DNA of 64,000 bases from an uncultured Clostridia bacterium (GCA_934630705.1 CAKTWP010000004.1:62001-126000); one strand, 5' to 3'. Shown: positions 1 to 9,192, numbered from the stretch's first letter. Program-made: numbers and translations. The notes: a model not told the origin generated them from the sequence alone.

Positions 1-577
1 GGAAAAGCGCACCCGGGATCCCAAGACCGGCCTGCTCTATCACGCCTGTGATTACAGCAGGGAAGCCCCCTGGGCTGATCCGGAAACGGGACGCTCCGCC
101 GAATTCTGGGGCCGGGCCATGGGCTGGGTGCCGGTTGCGCTGCTGGATGAGCTGGACGACATCCCCAAGGAATATTTCCTGCGGGATCAGGTGGAACGGA
201 TGATCCGGGATCTGCTGATGGCGCTGCTGCCCCATCAGGATATGGAAACCGGGCTCTGGTATCAGGTGGTTAACCGCAGAGACGAAAAAGAAAACTGGCT
301 GGAAACCAGCTGCACCTGTCTGTACGTGGCGGCATATTGCAAGGCCGTGCGTCTGGGGATGATGGACAAGGCCTATCTCCATGCCGCTCGGAAAGGCTAT
401 GAGGGCGTAATTCATCGGCTCAAGGAAAACGAGCAGGGGCTGATTATCGACGGCGTGTGCGTGGGCACGGGCGTTGGCGATCTGCAGCATTATTATCATC
501 GTCCCACCAGCCAGAATGACCTTCATGGCGCAGGCGCGTTCATCCTGATGTGTCAGGAAGCGGCGCAGGTGCTGTAA
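1..577 (+). CDS. GH105/GH88-type unsaturated uronyl hydrolase, C-terminal part
   Basis: Open from the left edge (frame 2) to a TAA at 575-577, so the 5' end lies outside the window. The visible C-terminal 191 residues contain an FWGRAMGWV segment followed by alternating helices and a TGLWYQV segment, as in the (alpha/alpha)6 barrel of YteR/YesR-type rhamnogalacturonyl hydrolases. These enzymes remove the unsaturated uronate left by polysaccharide lyases. The catalytic aspartate is expected upstream and cannot be checked. The DUF2264 protein and LplB/YtcP transporter nearby fit pectin or other uronate-polymer use (inference). An unrelated (alpha/alpha)6 glycosidase is the main alternative. Confidence 0.72.
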   Translation, partial: EKRTRDPKTGLLYHACDYSREAPWADPETGRSAEFWGRAMGWVPVALLDELDDIPKEYFLRDQVERMIRDLLMALLPHQDMETGLWYQVVNRRDEKENWLETSCTCLYVAAYCKAVRLGMMDKAYLHAARKGYEGVIHRLKENEQGLIIDGVCVGTGVGDLQHYYHRPTSQNDLHGAGAFILMCQEAAQVL

Positions 578-593
578 GTAAAAAGGACTTTGC

Positions 594-619
594 AGAAGAA
601 GGCTTTTTTCGCTTCTTTT
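594..619 (+). terminator. Hairpin with T-rich tail after the GH105 gene
   Basis: AGAAGAAGGC pairs across a T-rich loop with GCTTCTT and is followed by TTCC. It lies 17 nt after the stop codon. A second small stem (AAACCG/CGGTTT) sits at about 622-643. Confidence 0.45.
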
Positions 620-660
620 CCAAACCGATCGAGAAACGGTTTGCGTCCTGCTATCAAAAA

Positions 661-706
661 CGCCCCGGATGGGAGGAACTGCATCGTTCTTCCTCCATCC
701 GGGGCG
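661..706. repeat. Dispersed hairpin repeat, copy A (also a terminator)
   Basis: Left arm 661-678 (CGCCCCGGAT then GGGAGGAA) pairs with right arm 690-706 apart from one bulged G. It sits between convergent GH105 and GT4 genes. On the minus strand it is followed by a T run (A run at 656-660), so it can terminate the GT4 transcript. Similar hairpins lie at about 12905, 22379, 45122 and 50537. Confidence 0.65.
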
Positions 707-725
707 CATTTCTATTAGGAGCGCA

Positions 726-1913
726 TCAGATCACACGCAGATATTTCTTGTTCAGCTTGCCTTCCCGGCCCAGGGCGATCAGCCGTTCATATCGGCCCAC
801 GGCGGTTTCCAGAATCTTTTCCCAGGGAACCGGGATCGTCTCCTTCGCGTTTTCGCCAATCTTCCGAGCCGCCTCAGGATCAGCCAGCACCTGGCGCATC
901 ACCCGCGCCAGATCCGCCGGGTCATTTTCGCACAGATAGCCGTTTTCGCCATTCTGGATGATTTCCGCAGCGCTGCTGCCGCGAACCAGCACAGATGGCG
1001 TGCCCATCACTGCCGCTTCCCGCACCACCATGGGCGCGTTATCATACAGCGAGGGGAACGCGAACAGGGACGCCCGGGCATAGAGCCCATCCAGCAGCCG
1101 GGAATCAGTAATATGTCCGGCCAGATGGGTGCAGTCTGCCAGCCCCAGATCATGTATCTTCTGCTCGATTTCCTTGAGATCCGGCCCCTGGCCCGCCAGC
1201 ACCAGCTGGAATCGCGTGCCCTGCGCATGAAGCTGCGCGCAGGCTTCCAGCACGGTCAGAATATTCTTTTTCCAGTTCATCTGGCCCACAAACAGAATCA
1301 TGGGATCCCGGCCCAGGCCCCAGCGCCGCTCCGCGTCCGCCATTGCGTCGGCGTCCGCCTGGCGGATCATCACGCCGTTTGGCATCACCTGAATATCGCC
1401 TTCATAGCCGTATTCATGGAGCACATCCGCCGTAGCCTGGCCCACAGCCCAGACCTCATCGCAGCGGTCATAAAAATCCACCACAAACTTCACGCCCACC
1501 CTGGCCAGCTTTTCGGACTTGGTGGCCTTCAGAAAATCATCATAATACTTGGAATGGAAGGTGCCCACCAGCGGAAGCTTGCGCAGGGAAGCCAGCCGCA
1601 GCGCCTCCGAGCCGGAGGTAAACGGGCTGTGGGCATGGACGATGTCCAGCGGAATCATCCGCATCCGCTTACGATAATGGGGATCCATGGGGGCCTCCCC
1701 CTGTTTATACTGCTTCATGCCGGGAAGGGACATGGCCTGGAAATCCACAAGCTCAAAGGGGTATCCCCCCCGATAACCGGTATCATACATCGGCGAAACC
1801 ACCGTCACCTGATGGCCCATATGGCAAAGGGTATCCGCATACGCCAGAGCAACCCGGCCTACGCCGTCTACCACCGGAAGAAACGTATCGGTAAACTGAC
1901 CGATTCTCAGCAT
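726..1913 (-). CDS. Glycosyltransferase family 4 (GT-B fold)
   Basis: 395 residues with an N-terminal FTDTFLPVVDGVGR segment and the C-terminal donor-binding part (FVGQMNWKKNI, then a PSLYDNAPMVVREAA segment with the conserved Glu). This layout is typical of Clostridia GT4 enzymes annotated as diacylglycerol or mannosyl glycosyltransferases. It probably transfers a sugar nucleotide donor to a lipid or glycan acceptor at the inner membrane face; the substrate cannot be read from sequence. The start at 1913 is chosen because AAGGAGG lies just upstream; a longer reading to 1964 has no ribosome site. Monocistronic, convergent with the GH105 gene. Confidence 0.85.
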   Translation of the reverse strand: MLRIGQFTDTFLPVVDGVGRVALAYADTLCHMGHQVTVVSPMYDTGYRGGYPFELVDFQAMSLPGMKQYKQGEAPMDPHYRKRMRMIPLDIVHAHSPFTSGSEALRLASLRKLPLVGTFHSKYYDDFLKATKSEKLARVGVKFVVDFYDRCDEVWAVGQATADVLHEYGYEGDIQVMPNGVMIRQADADAMADAERRWGLGRDPMILFVGQMNWKKNILTVLEACAQLHAQGTRFQLVLAGQGPDLKEIEQKIHDLGLADCTHLAGHITDSRLLDGLYARASLFAFPSLYDNAPMVVREAAVMGTPSVLVRGSSAAEIIQNGENGYLCENDPADLARVMRQVLADPEAARKIGENAKETIPVPWEKILETAVGRYERLIALGREGKLNKKYLRVI

Positions 1914-1935
1914 GCAATCGCCTCCTTCTTTTTGT

Positions 1936-1964
1936 ATTATCGCACAGAAAGGCGCAAAAAGCAA
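1936..1964 (-). promoter_or_regulatory. Promoter of the GT4 gene
   Basis: On the minus strand TTGCTT (1959-1964), 17-bp spacer, GATAAT (1936-1941), about 25 bp upstream of the chosen start. Confidence 0.5.
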
Positions 1965-2110
1965 TGTGAAAAACGTTTATCCCGCGTCAAGGATGCGTCC
2001 GCGCGTCAAATCACTGCGTTTTTGACAAGCTCCATGCAGGATGAAAGGGTGCAATTAAAAAACGAATGGTTTTTAATGGCTTCATGTACAAAATGGTGCC
2101 ATTAATGATA

Positions 2111-2138
2111 TTTACGGATGATAATTTTTGTTTATAAT
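2111..2138 (+). promoter_or_regulatory. Promoter of the DUF2264/transport region
   Basis: TTTACG (2111-2116), 16-bp spacer, TATAAT (2133-2138). The AT-rich stretch 1965-2274 is otherwise noncoding. An AATGGC/GCCATT inverted repeat just upstream of the -35 may be an operator. Confidence 0.4.
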
Positions 2139-2274
2139 GAAAATGTCAATTTGTTATGGTTCTCTTCAATAAGCTGTCACGATAAGACGTTTTCAACATT
2201 TCACATCCCTCGGTTTTGTACGTTATATAACTTCCATTCATTAATTTCCATCATTTAAAAAGGAGAAATTGAAT

Positions 2275-3414
2275 ATGCTCACCGTGCGTCAGGAATGGCT
2301 TGATCGCCTGATAACCATCGTTGGCAATGTGATTGACAATCTGTCCGAGGGAAAGCTGAAGGAGCAGCTCCCCTTGGATTTCCATGCAGAACGGGCAGCT
2401 TTTGCTCCGCTGGAGGCATTCGGGCGCTGCATGCTGGGCCTTGCGCCATGGTTGGAGGCGGACAGCGCCGCGCTGGAAATTCGGGAGCGCGTCTTGCAAG
2501 CAAATTGGCGGGAAAAGGTTCTGCTGTGTATGGACAAAGCGACCGACCCTGCCTCGCCGGACTTCATGAACTTTCATGCCGGCCATCAGCCGCTGGTGGA
2601 CGCGGCATTTCTGGCTCACGCCATTCTGCGCGCTCCCAAGGCGCTGGGCGCATCCATGCCGGAAAAGACCCGCCGCCAGCTGGCTGCCGCCCTGCGCTCC
2701 TCCCGCATCATCTCCCCCGGAAGCACAAACTGGCTTTTTTTCTCCGCCATGGTGGAGGCCGGGCTGTTCATGCTGGGCGAGGAATATGATATGCTCCGGG
2801 TGCTCTATGCGCTGCGCAGCTTCCGCAGCTGGTACAAGGGCGACGGCATGTACGGCGACGGGCCGTTCTTTCATTTTGATTATTACAACAGCTTTGTCAT
2901 CCACCCCATGTATGTGGATCTTGTAAAGCTGCTGGCGGACGAGCACCACGAAATCAGGGCCATGCGGACGGAGGTGAACGCCCGCGCCGCCCGCTACGCC
3001 TCCATTCTGGAGCGCATGATCGGGCCGGAGGGCAGCTATCCTGTGGTGGGGCGCTCTATCTGCTATCGCTTCGGCGTGTTCCAAATGCTCTCTCAGGCTG
3101 CTCTGGAGCACATGCTGGAGCCGCATCTCACCCCTGCCGGCGTACGCTGCGGGCTGACCGCCGTTATCCGCCGGGTAATGAGCGCACCGGGCATGTTCGA
3201 TGCTGCCGGCTGGCTGCTGCCCGGCGTATATGGCCATCAGCCGGAGCTGGCGGAGGAATACATCAATATCGGCAGCCTGTATCTGTGCAGCGCGGTTTTC
3301 CTGCCTCTGGGTCTTTCTCCTGCCAACCCCTTTTGGGCTGCTGCGGACGAGGGCTGGACAGGCCGCAAGGTATGGGCCGGCGAGCACATCACGATCGACC
3401 ACGCCGAGGATTGA
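2275..3414 (+). CDS. DUF2264 domain protein
   Basis: 379 residues matching the start and middle of DUF2264 proteins: a helical N-terminus, an NW..F..M segment, and the GDGPFFHFDYYNSFVIHP segment near residue 200. Family members are usually (alpha/alpha)6-like and sit in polysaccharide-use clusters; no biochemical role is established, so none is assigned beyond a likely part in uronate-glycan breakdown. The ATG at 2275 has AAGGAG at 2260-2265 (9-nt spacing); the in-frame TTG at 2269 is too close. No signal peptide, so cytoplasmic. The usual longer C-terminal domain of some members is absent. Confidence 0.75.
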   Translation: MLTVRQEWLDRLITIVGNVIDNLSEGKLKEQLPLDFHAERAAFAPLEAFGRCMLGLAPWLEADSAALEIRERVLQANWREKVLLCMDKATDPASPDFMNFHAGHQPLVDAAFLAHAILRAPKALGASMPEKTRRQLAAALRSSRIISPGSTNWLFFSAMVEAGLFMLGEEYDMLRVLYALRSFRSWYKGDGMYGDGPFFHFDYYNSFVIHPMYVDLVKLLADEHHEIRAMRTEVNARAARYASILERMIGPEGSYPVVGRSICYRFGVFQMLSQAALEHMLEPHLTPAGVRCGLTAVIRRVMSAPGMFDAAGWLLPGVYGHQPELAEEYINIGSLYLCSAVFLPLGLSPANPFWAAADEGWTGRKVWAGEHITIDHAED

Positions 3415-3836
3415 CGCTCCAGGGCGTTTTCCTTAAGGGGGGCATGAACAAGGCTCCTTATTATCAGGCGCCGGGGCGGCTGTCTTGCGCTGAGCTGACC
3501 GGATTTGTCCGCTCCCCAAAACGCCGCGGAAAAGAGAAGCTGACGCTTTATCGCATGCAGCGTCCGAACCGGCTGCCTATGGCCATATGTGTTATATGCG
3601 ATCCATGCTGCCACGGTATTTGCAGGCAGACCGGGTCAAATCCTGCGTGGAGCATGGAGGCCGACTGGCGAGGAATCTAATGCCTGGAGGCCGGTTCCGG
3701 ATGGAAAGGAGAGAAATGGCCTAAAACGGATGTGGTTCCCCGGCAGGGCATGGCATGCGCAGGCCTTGCCGTTTGTCCGGGGTTCAGCATAAACAGCGTC
3801 GGCTCTGCCGGCAGCACAAGAAGAGGAGGGTACTAC
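3415..3836 (+). other. 422-bp noncoding stretch with a structured leader
   Basis: No ORF here has both a ribosome site and protein-like composition. A strong two-part stem lies at 3738-3782: inner arms GGCAGGGC (3742-3749) and GCCTTGCC (3763-3770), outer CCCC/GGGG. It lies 40-85 nt before the ribosome site of the solute-binding protein gene. No clear -35/-10 pair was found, so the gene may be co-transcribed with the DUF2264 gene. Confidence 0.4.
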
Positions 3837-5483
3837 ATGAAAAAGCTCCCCCGTTGCCTGTCTCTGCTGATTGCTCTGGCAATGCTGTTGCCCATGTTTG
3901 GCGCAGCGGCGTTTGCTGAAGAACGACCGACCTTGAAAGTCGCGCTGTCAACCTCCGCCATGGTGACCGACTATAAGGACAACTACCTCACAAAATACCT
4001 GGAGGATAAGCTGGGCATCGAAATCGTGCTTTACATGCTGCCCGTCGAAGCGGACGACACCAGCACCAAGATCGCCCTGATGGCCACCAGCGAAGAAGAT
4101 CTGCCGGATGTGTTCGTGATAGACGGCTTTCTGAACGATGAGATGATTCTGGCTTATGGCGAATCAGGTCTGTTCAAGGAGCTGGATGCGTACATCAAGG
4201 ATCCTGAAAAGATGCCTAACTACTGCGCCATTCCTGATGAGGATCGCAGCTTCATGACCATGGCCTCCACCCAGGCCAACGGCCATGTGTACAGCCTTGC
4301 CTCCTACGAGCCCGAAACCTGGAACATGACTCCCTATCGCATGTTCATCAACAGGACCTGGCTGGATGCCCTGAACCTAGCCGTGCCCACCACGACCGAG
4401 GAGCTCAAGCAGGTGCTCATCGCCTTCCGGGATGGAGATCCCAACGGCAATGGCATCCAGGATGAGATCGGCGTGTATGGCCAGGCCAGCGGCGGCTACG
4501 GCCAGAACGTCACCGTTCCGCTTATGAATGCGTTCCTGTACTGGAACGGCAACGCTATCAACACCGGCCTGGCCCTGTCTGAGGAGGACTACGAAACCGT
4601 GATCGCGCCCTACACCACAGAGGCCTGGCGCGAAGGCCTGCGTTACCTCCACGACCTGTACGCCGAAGGGCTCCTCTCTGCAGACACCTTCACCGACGAT
4701 AACAATACATACAAGGCTGTGCTTAATCAGGATGTGCAGATCGTCGGCATGACCTCCTCCGGTTCCCTTTCCTCCTGGCCCTCTGTTGCCACAAATCCCG
4801 CCTTTGCGCAGATGCAGCTGATTGCTCCTCTCTCCGGCCCTCAGGGCGTGAACTATACGCCTTTCCTCGAAATCTGGCCAACCCAGGAGCTGATGATCTG
4901 CGATTCCACCGAGAAGCTGGATCTGGCCCTCCGGTTTGCTGATGAATTCTACAGCTTTGACACGTCCATGGTCGTGCGCTTTGGTGAAGAAAACGTAGAC
5001 TGGAGCCGTGATCCCGCGCTGCTGGAGGGCCAGAGCAATGCGTATTTGGAAGTTGGCCTGACCGATAGAATTTCCTATCTGGTCATCACCAACATCTGGG
5101 CGGCCAACCAGAACAAGACCTGGCGCAACCACGGCCCCCGTTACATGGGCATCAAGGACTTCCTGCAGGTATACGATTACTCCACAGGCGAAAAGTACGA
5201 TCCCGAAAACCCCATCTATCTCAACGGCAAGTGCTACGAAATGTACTATTTCAACAAGCCCCAAAAGCTGTTGCCTAAGCTCAAATTCACCGCCGATGAA
5301 ACCGAAGCGCTGATTGACATCAAGCCGAATGTCCATTCCTATGTGAGGCAGGCGCTGGCGGAATTCACCACCGGTACCCGCGATATCGAAACCGGCTGGG
5401 AGAAATATCTGGCCGAGCTGGACGATATGGGGCTGCAGCAGCTGATTTCCATCAGCCAGGACGCTTATAACCGCATCAGATAA
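3837..5483 (+). CDS. Extracellular sugar-binding protein of a CUT1 ABC transporter (LplA/YtcQ type)
   Basis: 548 residues. A Sec signal peptide (KK, hydrophobic core, AAAFA before EER) is followed by a family-1 type binding protein with an LPDVFVIDGFL segment and a DGDPNGNGIQDEIG segment typical of LplA-like oligosaccharide binders. There is no lipobox cysteine. The start at 3837 follows AGGAGG; the upstream in-frame extension to 3732 crosses the leader hairpin. It should deliver oligosaccharides to the two permeases downstream; no ATPase is encoded nearby, so a shared MsmX-type ATPase is expected. A YtcQ-like rhamnogalacturonan role is inferred from the adjacent GH105 and DUF2264 genes. Confidence 0.85.
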   Translation: MKKLPRCLSLLIALAMLLPMFGAAAFAEERPTLKVALSTSAMVTDYKDNYLTKYLEDKLGIEIVLYMLPVEADDTSTKIALMATSEEDLPDVFVIDGFLNDEMILAYGESGLFKELDAYIKDPEKMPNYCAIPDEDRSFMTMASTQANGHVYSLASYEPETWNMTPYRMFINRTWLDALNLAVPTTTEELKQVLIAFRDGDPNGNGIQDEIGVYGQASGGYGQNVTVPLMNAFLYWNGNAINTGLALSEEDYETVIAPYTTEAWREGLRYLHDLYAEGLLSADTFTDDNNTYKAVLNQDVQIVGMTSSGSLSSWPSVATNPAFAQMQLIAPLSGPQGVNYTPFLEIWPTQELMICDSTEKLDLALRFADEFYSFDTSMVVRFGEENVDWSRDPALLEGQSNAYLEVGLTDRISYLVITNIWAANQNKTWRNHGPRYMGIKDFLQVYDYSTGEKYDPENPIYLNGKCYEMYYFNKPQKLLPKLKFTADETEALIDIKPNVHSYVRQALAEFTTGTRDIETGWEKYLAELDDMGLQQLISISQDAYNRIR

Positions 5484-5522
5484 TATAACTGCCTGATCCC
5501 TCAGGCGAAATGCAAAAGCAGG

Positions 5523-5556
5523 CCGGGCAGCGACGAAGGCTGCTGCCCGGTTTTTT
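5523..5556 (+). terminator. Intercistronic terminator between binding protein and permeases
   Basis: CCGGGCAGC (5523-5531) pairs with GCTGCCCGG (5542-5550), followed by six T. It lies inside the apparent operon, so it probably lowers permease transcription relative to the binding protein. Confidence 0.8.
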
Positions 5557-5602
5557 CCATCATGTGTTTCATGTCCCATAATCAGAAAAAGGAGGGAGAT
5601 CA

Positions 5603-6553
5603 ATGACTGCAAAAGCGGTCTCGGCTCATAGCGCTGGCAATGCCAGTCTCGGCAGGCGGATTTTTGCGCGCTGGCAGCTGTATCTGCTGCTGCTTCTGCC
5701 CATTGCATGGCTTATCACGTTTGCTTACATTCCGATGGGCGGTCTGGTGCTTGCATTCAAAACGTACAAGCCAAACCTCGGCGTATGGGGCAGCCCGTGG
5801 GTCGGCATGAAGAATTTCAACGTTTTCCTCTCTTCCTACAAATTCTCCATGGTTCTGCGCAATACCCTGACCATTTCTCTCTATGCCCTGTTTATCGGCT
5901 TCCCCATTCCCATTATCTTTGCCCTCCTGCTCAATACGATGCCTGGACGCAGGTATAAAAAGATCATTCAGACCGTGACCTACATTCCCTACTTTTTTTC
6001 CACGGTGGTTATGGTAGGCATTTTGTATCAGCTGATCGACCCTCGCAACGGCCTGTATGGCACCCTGGGCAAGCTGCTTACGGGCACAACCCCCGCCAAC
6101 CTGCTGGCGCGCGGAGAAAACTTCAAGCATCTGTATGTATGGAGCGGCGTGTGGCAATCCACCGGTTACAGCGCCATCATTTACATTGCCGCCCTGTCCA
6201 ACGCGGATCCATTTTTGCATGAAGCCGCCATGATCGATGGCGCAAGCCGTTTTCAGCGTGTTTTGCATATTGATATCCCCTGTATTCTGCCTACTGTGTC
6301 CATTATGCTGGTGCTGGCGGTAGGCAACATCATGAAGGTGGGCCACGAAAAAGTCCTGCTGATGCAGAACGATTTGAATAAGAACTATTCGGAAATCATT
6401 TCCACGTATTCCTACAAGGTGGGTCTGGCCAGCGGCGTACCCAATTTCGCCCAGTCCACCGCAATCGGGCTGTTCAATTCCGTTATCAACTTCATCCTGC
6501 TGGTGATCGCCAACTTTAGTAGCAAAAAGCTTAATGGCAGCGGCATTTTTTAA
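5603..6553 (+). CDS. ABC transporter permease, LplB type (CUT1)
   Basis: 316 residues with six predicted membrane segments. The EAA loop HEAAMIDGASRFQRV near residue 210 contacts the ATPase. The N-terminal segment with MGGLVLAFKTYKP matches LplB/YteP permeases. GGAGGGAG lies before the ATG at 5603. The stop at 6553 is 13 bp before the next permease start. It forms the heterodimeric membrane pore with the next gene product. Confidence 0.9.
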   Translation: MTAKAVSAHSAGNASLGRRIFARWQLYLLLLLPIAWLITFAYIPMGGLVLAFKTYKPNLGVWGSPWVGMKNFNVFLSSYKFSMVLRNTLTISLYALFIGFPIPIIFALLLNTMPGRRYKKIIQTVTYIPYFFSTVVMVGILYQLIDPRNGLYGTLGKLLTGTTPANLLARGENFKHLYVWSGVWQSTGYSAIIYIAALSNADPFLHEAAMIDGASRFQRVLHIDIPCILPTVSIMLVLAVGNIMKVGHEKVLLMQNDLNKNYSEIISTYSYKVGLASGVPNFAQSTAIGLFNSVINFILLVIANFSSKKLNGSGIF

Positions 6554-6566
6554 GGAGGAGGATGGA

Positions 6567-7460
6567 ATGGATCGTTTTAAGAATTATAGTGCTTGCGACA
6601 AGGCTTTTCTTGTCGTCGTCATCCTGGTTTTGACCCTGTTTTTCATTACTGTGCTGTATCCCTGCATTTTCGTTGTCAGCGCCTCCTTCTCCTCGGGCAC
6701 GGCGGTGCAGTCGGGCCGTGTGGTGCTCTTCCCTGTGGATCCGACCCTGGAAGGCTATAAAACGGTGCTCAATACGCCTACGGTCTGGGTGGGCTACCGC
6801 AACTCCATCTTTTATACCGTGGTGGGCACGCTCATCAATCTGGCGCTGACAATGACTGCGGCATACTGTCTCTCCCGTAAGGATCTGCCGGGCTGCAATT
6901 TCATTATGCTGGCCTTCACGTTCACCATGTTCTTCTCCGGCGGCATCATTCCCATGTATATTCAGGTGAGGAATCTCAAGCTGCTCAACACGATGTGGTC
7001 GCTGATCCTTCCAGGCGCAATCAGCGTGTATAATTTGATCGTGGCGCGAACCTTTATCGTCAGCTCCATTCCCGGTGAGCTGCTGGAGGCTTCGCAAATC
7101 GATGGCTGCTCGGATGTGCGCTATTACCTGAGCATTGTGCTCCCGCTATCCGGCGCAATCATCGCCGTAGAGGCGCTATTCTATGCTGTGGGCCATTGGA
7201 ACGCTTACTTCAACGCCATGATTTATTTATCCAAACGGAGCCTTTATCCGCTGACGCTGTATCTGCGCGAGATCCTTATGGCCAGCAATATTGATCCGTC
7301 TACCGTCACCGATCCCGAGCTCCAGGCGCGCCTGATTGATATGGTTGGCATTATCAAGTATGCGTTGATCGTGGTTGCCGTGGTGCCGGTGCTGCTGTTC
7401 TATCCCTTCGTGCAGAAATATTTTGTCAAGGGCGTGATGATCGGCTCTGTCAAGGGCTAA
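6567..7460 (+). CDS. ABC transporter permease, YtcP type (CUT1)
   Basis: 297 residues with about six membrane helices. The FSGGIIPMYIQVRNL segment and the EAA loop (LLEASQIDGCSDVRYYLS) are characteristic of the YtcP partner of LplB. The start at 6567 is set by AAGGAGGAGG immediately upstream; the longer in-frame version from 6534 overlaps the previous gene. Last gene of the first sugar transport unit, followed by a hairpin terminator. Confidence 0.9.
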   Translation: MDRFKNYSACDKAFLVVVILVLTLFFITVLYPCIFVVSASFSSGTAVQSGRVVLFPVDPTLEGYKTVLNTPTVWVGYRNSIFYTVVGTLINLALTMTAAYCLSRKDLPGCNFIMLAFTFTMFFSGGIIPMYIQVRNLKLLNTMWSLILPGAISVYNLIVARTFIVSSIPGELLEASQIDGCSDVRYYLSIVLPLSGAIIAVEALFYAVGHWNAYFNAMIYLSKRSLYPLTLYLREILMASNIDPSTVTDPELQARLIDMVGIIKYALIVVAVVPVLLFYPFVQKYFVKGVMIGSVKG

Positions 7461-7905
7461 GCCTCAGGGCTTTATGCGGAAAAATAAGCACAAAAGCCAC
7501 CCGTCGAAGCAGTTTTCTGTTTCTGCCTGGGGGCTTTTTATATAGACCTTTCAAAAAGGCAACCGTGAAGCAATGATGCCGCCACCTGCGGATGAAAAAT
7601 GAAGGACTGGCCGCCCTTCACTACATCCCGCCTTGCATGTATAAACTTTTTTGACAGTCTGATGACGCGACTTTCATGAAGAACCGCCCCGTATAACAAT
7701 ATAAATACAAACATTTTTTTCAGATAATCCATTTCTTCTTATTTTTAGGTCAATTCGTGTGGATTGTTATAATATGCGAGGTGAAATTGGCGTATGATCA
7801 GTTAAAAAAGCGTTTTCGCAAGAAATATAGTATAAAACGCAAAGATATTGCTTTTTTGCTTGTATTATAATAAAGAAACTAAAAATCTGTAAGGAGATGA
7901 CCCCT
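7461..7905 (+). promoter_or_regulatory. Leader region of the second sugar transporter
   Basis: Apart from the terminator, this AT-rich stretch holds -10-like TATAAT at 7768-7773 and 7866-7871 but no good -35 at normal spacing for either. The promoter may need an activator, for example the AraC protein encoded downstream (inference). No coding potential seen. Confidence 0.35.
7492..7546 (+). terminator. Terminator after the first sugar transporter
   Basis: AAAAGCCACCC pairs imperfectly with GGGGGCTTTTT around an inner GCAG/CTGC stem and ends in a T run. Confidence 0.6.
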
Positions 7906-9192
7906 GTGAAAAAGATGTGGAAGTATTTTTCAATGCTGGTGGCGCTTTGCCTGATGCTTTCCTGTATCGGCATTGCAACTGCCGCTGAGACAGAGCCGCT
8001 GAAGCTGACCGTCTGGTGCTGGTCGCCCAATGACGAATTGCTTGAAACCGGCGCTGCAATGTTTCAGAGCGCAGCCCTGGGCAACGTGGAATTGGAAACG
8101 ACCGTGATGGCGCTGGCTGACGTCCGCACAAAAATTGCGACGATCACAAGCTCCGGCGATTTGACCCAGCTTCCCGATATGATCCTGATGCAGGACAGCT
8201 CCATTCCCATGATGGTTCATGCGTATGGCGAAGCCTTCCTGCCGCTGTCCGACTACGGCATCGATACGTCCACCCTCGATCATGCGAAAATTGCATGGGA
8301 TACCTTCGACAACCGGCTATGGGGAATTCCCTTTGACTCCAGCGTCGGCGTCGTGTGCTATCGCACCGATTATCTGGCCGAAGCCGGATATACCATTGAT
8401 GATATGAACGATATCTCCTGGGAAGAATTCCGCAAGATCGCCGGCGCAGTGCTTGAAAAGACGGGACATCCGCTGCTGTCCACTTCCAATGACACCACCA
8501 TGCTGACCATGATGCTCATGTCTGCGGGCGGTAGCCTTTTTAACGCGGATGGAACGCCCAATCTCAGCCAGAATGAGAAGCTTAAGGCTGTTATTGCCGA
8601 GTATCAAGCGCTGGTCGAAAGCGGAACCCTCAAGGTGGTTAACAACTGGGACGAATACATGAGCTCCATCAACTCTGGCTCCTGCGGCGGCACCATGAAC
8701 GGCATGTGGATCATGAACTCCTGCATGCAGGCGCCCGATCAGTCTGGTAATTGGGGTGTGGCAAACATTCCCGCCGTTTCCGGGGTGGAGGGTGCGTCCA
8801 ACTATGCCTCCAGCGGCGGAAGCAGCTGGATGATCACCGCCAACTGCAAGGAGCCTGAAAAGGCCGTTGCTTTCCTGATGACGCTGATGGGCGGCGAACT
8901 GAGCGATTCCTTTTACGCAAGTATTCTGACCGCCTCCAACTACATTTCCGCCTATTTGCCCACTGCCGCTAATTCGAGCGTGTACGGCGTGGAAAGCGAG
9001 TTTTTCGGCGGGCAGAAGGTGTATGAGGTGCTGGGCTCCTATGTAGAGAAGATGCCTGTGTGCAATACCAGCTATGTCTATGATGAAACGCAGGATGCGC
9101 TGGCCGTTGCGCTGAGCAATATCCTTGGCGGAGCAAACATGCAGGCGGAGCTGGATGCGGCGCAAAGCACCGTGGATTTCCTGATGTACTGA
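7906..9192 (+). CDS. Extracellular sugar-binding protein of a second CUT1 ABC transporter
   Basis: 428 residues. The signal peptide ends ATAA before ETEP; the cysteine inside its hydrophobic core lacks a lipobox context. The mature part starts LKLTVWCWSPNDELL and contains WGIPFDSSVGVVCYRTD, WEEF and SGGSSWMITANCKEPEKA, as in family-1 sugar binders. The GTG at 7906 is preferred because AAGGAG (7891-7896) abuts the in-frame ATG at 7897 but is 9 nt from the GTG. It heads a unit with two permeases, an AraC regulator and an esterase. Ligand unknown; xylan- or uronate-derived oligosaccharides are plausible. Confidence 0.85.
   Translation: MKKMWKYFSMLVALCLMLSCIGIATAAETEPLKLTVWCWSPNDELLETGAAMFQSAALGNVELETTVMALADVRTKIATITSSGDLTQLPDMILMQDSSIPMMVHAYGEAFLPLSDYGIDTSTLDHAKIAWDTFDNRLWGIPFDSSVGVVCYRTDYLAEAGYTIDDMNDISWEEFRKIAGAVLEKTGHPLLSTSNDTTMLTMMLMSAGGSLFNADGTPNLSQNEKLKAVIAEYQALVESGTLKVVNNWDEYMSSINSGSCGGTMNGMWIMNSCMQAPDQSGNWGVANIPAVSGVEGASNYASSGGSSWMITANCKEPEKAVAFLMTLMGGELSDSFYASILTASNYISAYLPTAANSSVYGVESEFFGGQKVYEVLGSYVEKMPVCNTSYVYDETQDALAVALSNILGGANMQAELDAAQSTVDFLMY

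Noticed and set aside
3440..3725. Short open frames between the DUF2264 gene and the sugar-binding protein
   Set aside because: No ribosome sites, Cys/Arg/Trp-rich composition and no recognisable domain; a decayed gene could not be shown.
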